From WVXT01 sp964345635 (GTDB lineage Bacteria; UBA6262; WVXT01): 7,514 nt of DNA. Location: positions 1-7,514 of the forward strand of contig CAYFRM010000062.1 in assembly GCA_964345635.1 (NCBI GenBank), given 5' to 3'. The translations under genes and the position numbers were made by a program. The notes under the pieces were generated by a model that was not told the origin of the DNA, did no database searches, and was given only the letters and a program-made list of their open reading frames with translations. Below are positions 6,038 to 7,514 of this stretch, one piece after another (positions within the stretch are counted from its first letter, which is position 1; every line of letters starts with the position of its first letter).

Positions 6038-7405
6038 TTGGCAAAAGTAAAGACGGCCTTCATCTGTCAGGAATGCGGGTACCAGTCGGCGCGCTGGTTG
6101 GGCAAGTGTCCTACCTGCGGCAAGTGGAACAGTTTGATTGAGGAGAGATTAGATATAGATGTTAGCCCGCGGGAAGAACGCAGGCTTTCCACCGCAAAGC
6201 CGAGTCCCATCGGTGCTATCAAGTCTCAGCCCGAGGAGAGGTTTCTCACAGGGATATCAGAGTTCGATCACGTTTTAGGGGGAGGTGTGGTAGCCGGCTC
6301 ACTCGTCCTGTTAGCTGGCTCTCCCGGTATCGGCAAATCGACCCTGCTTTTACAGGTGGCGGGAAGTGTGGCAGTTTCGGGAAAGAAATGCTTATACATT
6401 TCCGGAGAGGAATCTCTGGAACAGCTAAAGCTGCGAGCCGAGAGGTTGAAGATAGATTCTCTGGAATTGATAATCTTCGCTGAGACGAATATCAAAGAGA
6501 TAATCAATCAGATTAAGAAGATTGAACCGAAATTCGTAATTATCGATTCAATTCAAACGGTTTACCATGATGAGTTTAGTGGTTCGCCGGGAAGCGTGGG
6601 GCAGGTTAAACAGTGCACTGAGGAACTTCTTTATTTAGCCAAGTCCCGAAGAATTCCCGTCTTTATTTCGGGGCAGATTACCAAAGAGGGAGCAATTGCC
6701 GGCCCCAAAGTATTAGAGCATATCGTGGATACGGTTCTTTACTTTGAAGGTTCCCGGGACCACCTGTACAGGATTTTGAGAGTGGAGAAAAATCGCTATG
6801 GCACTACTTCGGAAATTAGCATCTTTGAGATGAAGAGCGATGGACTGAAGCAGGTGCTCAATCCTTCGCAGATTTTTCTGGAGGGGCGCATTGCCACCGC
6901 GGGGACAGTGGTGGTGGCGCCTTTGGAAGGAACCAGGCCGCTTCTGGTGGAACTGCAGGCTCTGGTTACCAGGGCAAATTTTAACATACCCAGGCGACAG
7001 GCCAGCGGTCTGGACTACAACAGGATACTTCTCCTGGTAGCGGTACTGGAGAAAAATTTTAATCTCCATCTGGAAAGTTGCGATATCTTCTTGAATATCG
7101 CCGGAGGCGTGAAAATTTACGAGCCCGCCTGTGACCTGGGCGTTATAGCGGCTATCTATTCGGGGGTGAAAAATAGGCCTATCGGGGAGAAGGTGGCGGT
7201 TATTGGCGAGGTTGGGCTGGCGGGTGAAGTGCGGGGAGTAACTTTTATTGAAAAAAGGGTAAGTGAAGCGGAAAAGTTGGGTTTCCAAACCTGCGTGCTG
7301 CCCAGTCATAACCTGAAAGAATTCCCCGAGAAGAGGAAAATAGACTTAATTGGCGTCTCTTCAGTCAATGAAGCTATTGAAAAACTGCATCTCGGACGGG
7401 CTTAA
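6038..7405 (+). CDS. radA: DNA repair protein RadA (Sms)
   Basis: RadA is a cytoplasmic RecA-related ATPase and DnaB-type helicase that promotes branch migration during recombination repair. At 455 aa it has the normal family length. An N-terminal zinc finger has Cys10, Cys13, Cys24 and Cys27 (CQECG...CPTCGKW). Walker A is GSPGIGKS (94-101) and the Walker B strand is KFVIIDSIQT (165-174). The RadA-specific KNRYG motif is at 251-255. The C-terminal Lon-protease-like domain runs from ~275, with EGTRPLLVELQALV, DYNRILLLVAVLEK and VIGEVGLAGEVRGV. Position 213 is Gln in SGQITKEG, where most RadA proteins I recall have His (GHVTKEG). The start is TTG at 6038, giving MAKVKTAFICQECG; AGTGAGG at 6026-6032 lies 5 bases upstream. 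The gene sits between two related short repeats. It is not obviously functionally linked to the mla genes and has no clear promoter of its own. Confidence 0.96.
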   Translation: MAKVKTAFICQECGYQSARWLGKCPTCGKWNSLIEERLDIDVSPREERRLSTAKPSPIGAIKSQPEERFLTGISEFDHVLGGGVVAGSLVLLAGSPGIGKSTLLLQVAGSVAVSGKKCLYISGEESLEQLKLRAERLKIDSLELIIFAETNIKEIINQIKKIEPKFVIIDSIQTVYHDEFSGSPGSVGQVKQCTEELLYLAKSRRIPVFISGQITKEGAIAGPKVLEHIVDTVLYFEGSRDHLYRILRVEKNRYGTTSEISIFEMKSDGLKQVLNPSQIFLEGRIATAGTVVVAPLEGTRPLLVELQALVTRANFNIPRRQASGLDYNRILLLVAVLEKNFNLHLESCDIFLNIAGGVKIYEPACDLGVIAAIYSGVKNRPIGEKVAVIGEVGLAGEVRGVTFIEKRVSEAEKLGFQTCVLPSHNLKEFPEKRKIDLIGVSSVNEAIEKLHLGRA

Positions 7406-7427
7406 AAAAAGTACCTGTCCCTTTTTT
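7404..7427. repeat. Short A/T-flanked dispersed repeat, radA-side copy (inverted relative to the first)
   Basis: Seven A (7404-7410), core GTACCTGTCCC (7411-7421), six T (7422-7427). On the reverse strand the core reads GGGACAGGTAC, comparable to GGGGTCAGAGTCA in the copy at 5993-6018. The first two A complete the radA TAA stop codon. The T-run might contribute weakly to termination, but there is no GC-rich stem before it. Confidence 0.6.
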
Positions 7428-7436
7428 CTACTAAAG

Positions 7437-7445
7437 AGGAGGTGA
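7437..7445 (+). promoter_or_regulatory. Perfect Shine-Dalgarno sequence for the gene at the right edge
   Basis: AGGAGGTGA at 7437-7445 is a nine-base match to the complement of the 16S rRNA 3' end. It supports the TTG at 7452 as a start, 9 bases after GGAGG. The GTG contained within it (7442-7444) is part of the binding site and is less likely to be a start. Confidence 0.75.
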
Positions 7446-7451
7446 AAATTA

Positions 7452-7514
7452 TTGTTTATCTGGATTGTTCGCTTATTAGTTATTATTGCTGGACCAATTA
7501 TTGGTTATTTTCAG
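7452..7514 (+). CDS. N-terminus of a membrane-anchored protein, possibly PIN/TRAM-domain family (3' truncated)
   Basis: Only 21 codons are visible before the window ends. From TTG at 7452 the peptide is (M)FIWIVRLLVIIAGPIIGYFQ, a hydrophobic membrane segment with one arginine. This fits the N-terminal transmembrane start of YacL-like PIN/TRAM proteins, which are often encoded near radA and disA, but 21 residues cannot prove it. The strong Shine-Dalgarno sequence at 7437-7445 supports the start. A competing frame from GTG at 7442 also remains open to the edge, but gives a less coherent peptide with several Cys and Trp residues. Confidence 0.55.
   Translation, partial: MFIWIVRLLVIIAGPIIGYFQ

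Noticed and set aside
5506..6063. 185-codon open frame on the minus strand
   Set aside because: It covers the end of mlaD, the repeat and the start of radA, and has no recognisable motifs. It is best explained as an antisense shadow.
7404..7430. Intrinsic terminator after radA
   Set aside because: There is a T-run but no GC-rich stem before it; only A/T ends can pair. It is better described as a dispersed short repeat.
7442..7514. Alternative start at GTG 7442 for the last gene
   Set aside because: The GTG is part of the nine-base Shine-Dalgarno match, and the resulting peptide is less plausible than the membrane segment from TTG 7452.
1..7514. Defence system, CRISPR array, phage or biosynthetic cluster
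   Set aside because: No spaced direct repeats, nuclease, transposase, phage or synthase genes were seen. Every full-length gene belongs to a recognised housekeeping or envelope family.

Overview
The window is a compact stretch of bacterial chromosome. All of its genes lie on the + strand, and it encodes DNA repair and cell-envelope functions. It contains a MlaE/MlaF/MlaD lipid-transport set and SurA/PpiC-type periplasmic foldases, so the organism should be diderm (double-membraned). Start codons include ATG and TTG. The repeat types and the gene order mfd - PPIase - PPIase - mlaEFD - radA - (PIN/TRAM-like) suggest an uncultivated diderm lineage, for example an Omnitrophota-like or diderm-Firmicute-like bacterium. 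That placement is a low-confidence impression, because nothing in the window fixes the taxonomy.

Layout: positions 3-1028 hold the C-terminal third of the transcription-repair coupling factor Mfd. A promoter with an extended -10 overlaps the end of mfd (1011-1039). It is followed by an 80-bp imperfect palindrome with exact 10-bp ends (1061-1140) and a small hairpin (1148-1165) that abuts the ribosome binding site of the next gene. Two consecutive, overlapping parvulin-type prolyl isomerase/chaperone genes follow (1179-2084 and 2056-3075). Next comes an Mla-type phospholipid transporter: permease (3072-3893), ATPase (3969-4724) and MCE protein (4729-5994). A two-hairpin repeat sits between the permease and ATPase genes. 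The MCE protein is long, with an N-terminal anchor, an MCE domain, a helical region and a beta-rich C-terminus that looks like a fused outer-membrane barrel. radA (6038-7405) follows and is bracketed by two related, oppositely oriented A/T-flanked short repeats. The last 63 bases begin a membrane-anchored protein with a perfect Shine-Dalgarno sequence, possibly the PIN/TRAM protein often found near radA or disA.

How the genes fit together: the middle of the window reads as an envelope-biogenesis operon. The two secreted or anchored foldases could help fold outer-membrane proteins, including the beta-rich end of the MCE protein. MlaE and MlaF would form the inner-membrane ABC engine that moves lipid along the MCE protein. 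No mlaA, mlaB or mlaC homologue is present here, which fits a periplasm-spanning bridge design rather than a soluble shuttle. Mfd and RadA are housekeeping repair proteins flanking the operon.

The longest stretch without a gene is about 150 bases (1029-1178), and it is filled by the promoter and repeats. I found no tRNA, rRNA, CRISPR array, transposase gene or convincing intrinsic terminator. The most notable items are the predicted MCE/beta-barrel fusion and the short dispersed repeats in four gene junctions.
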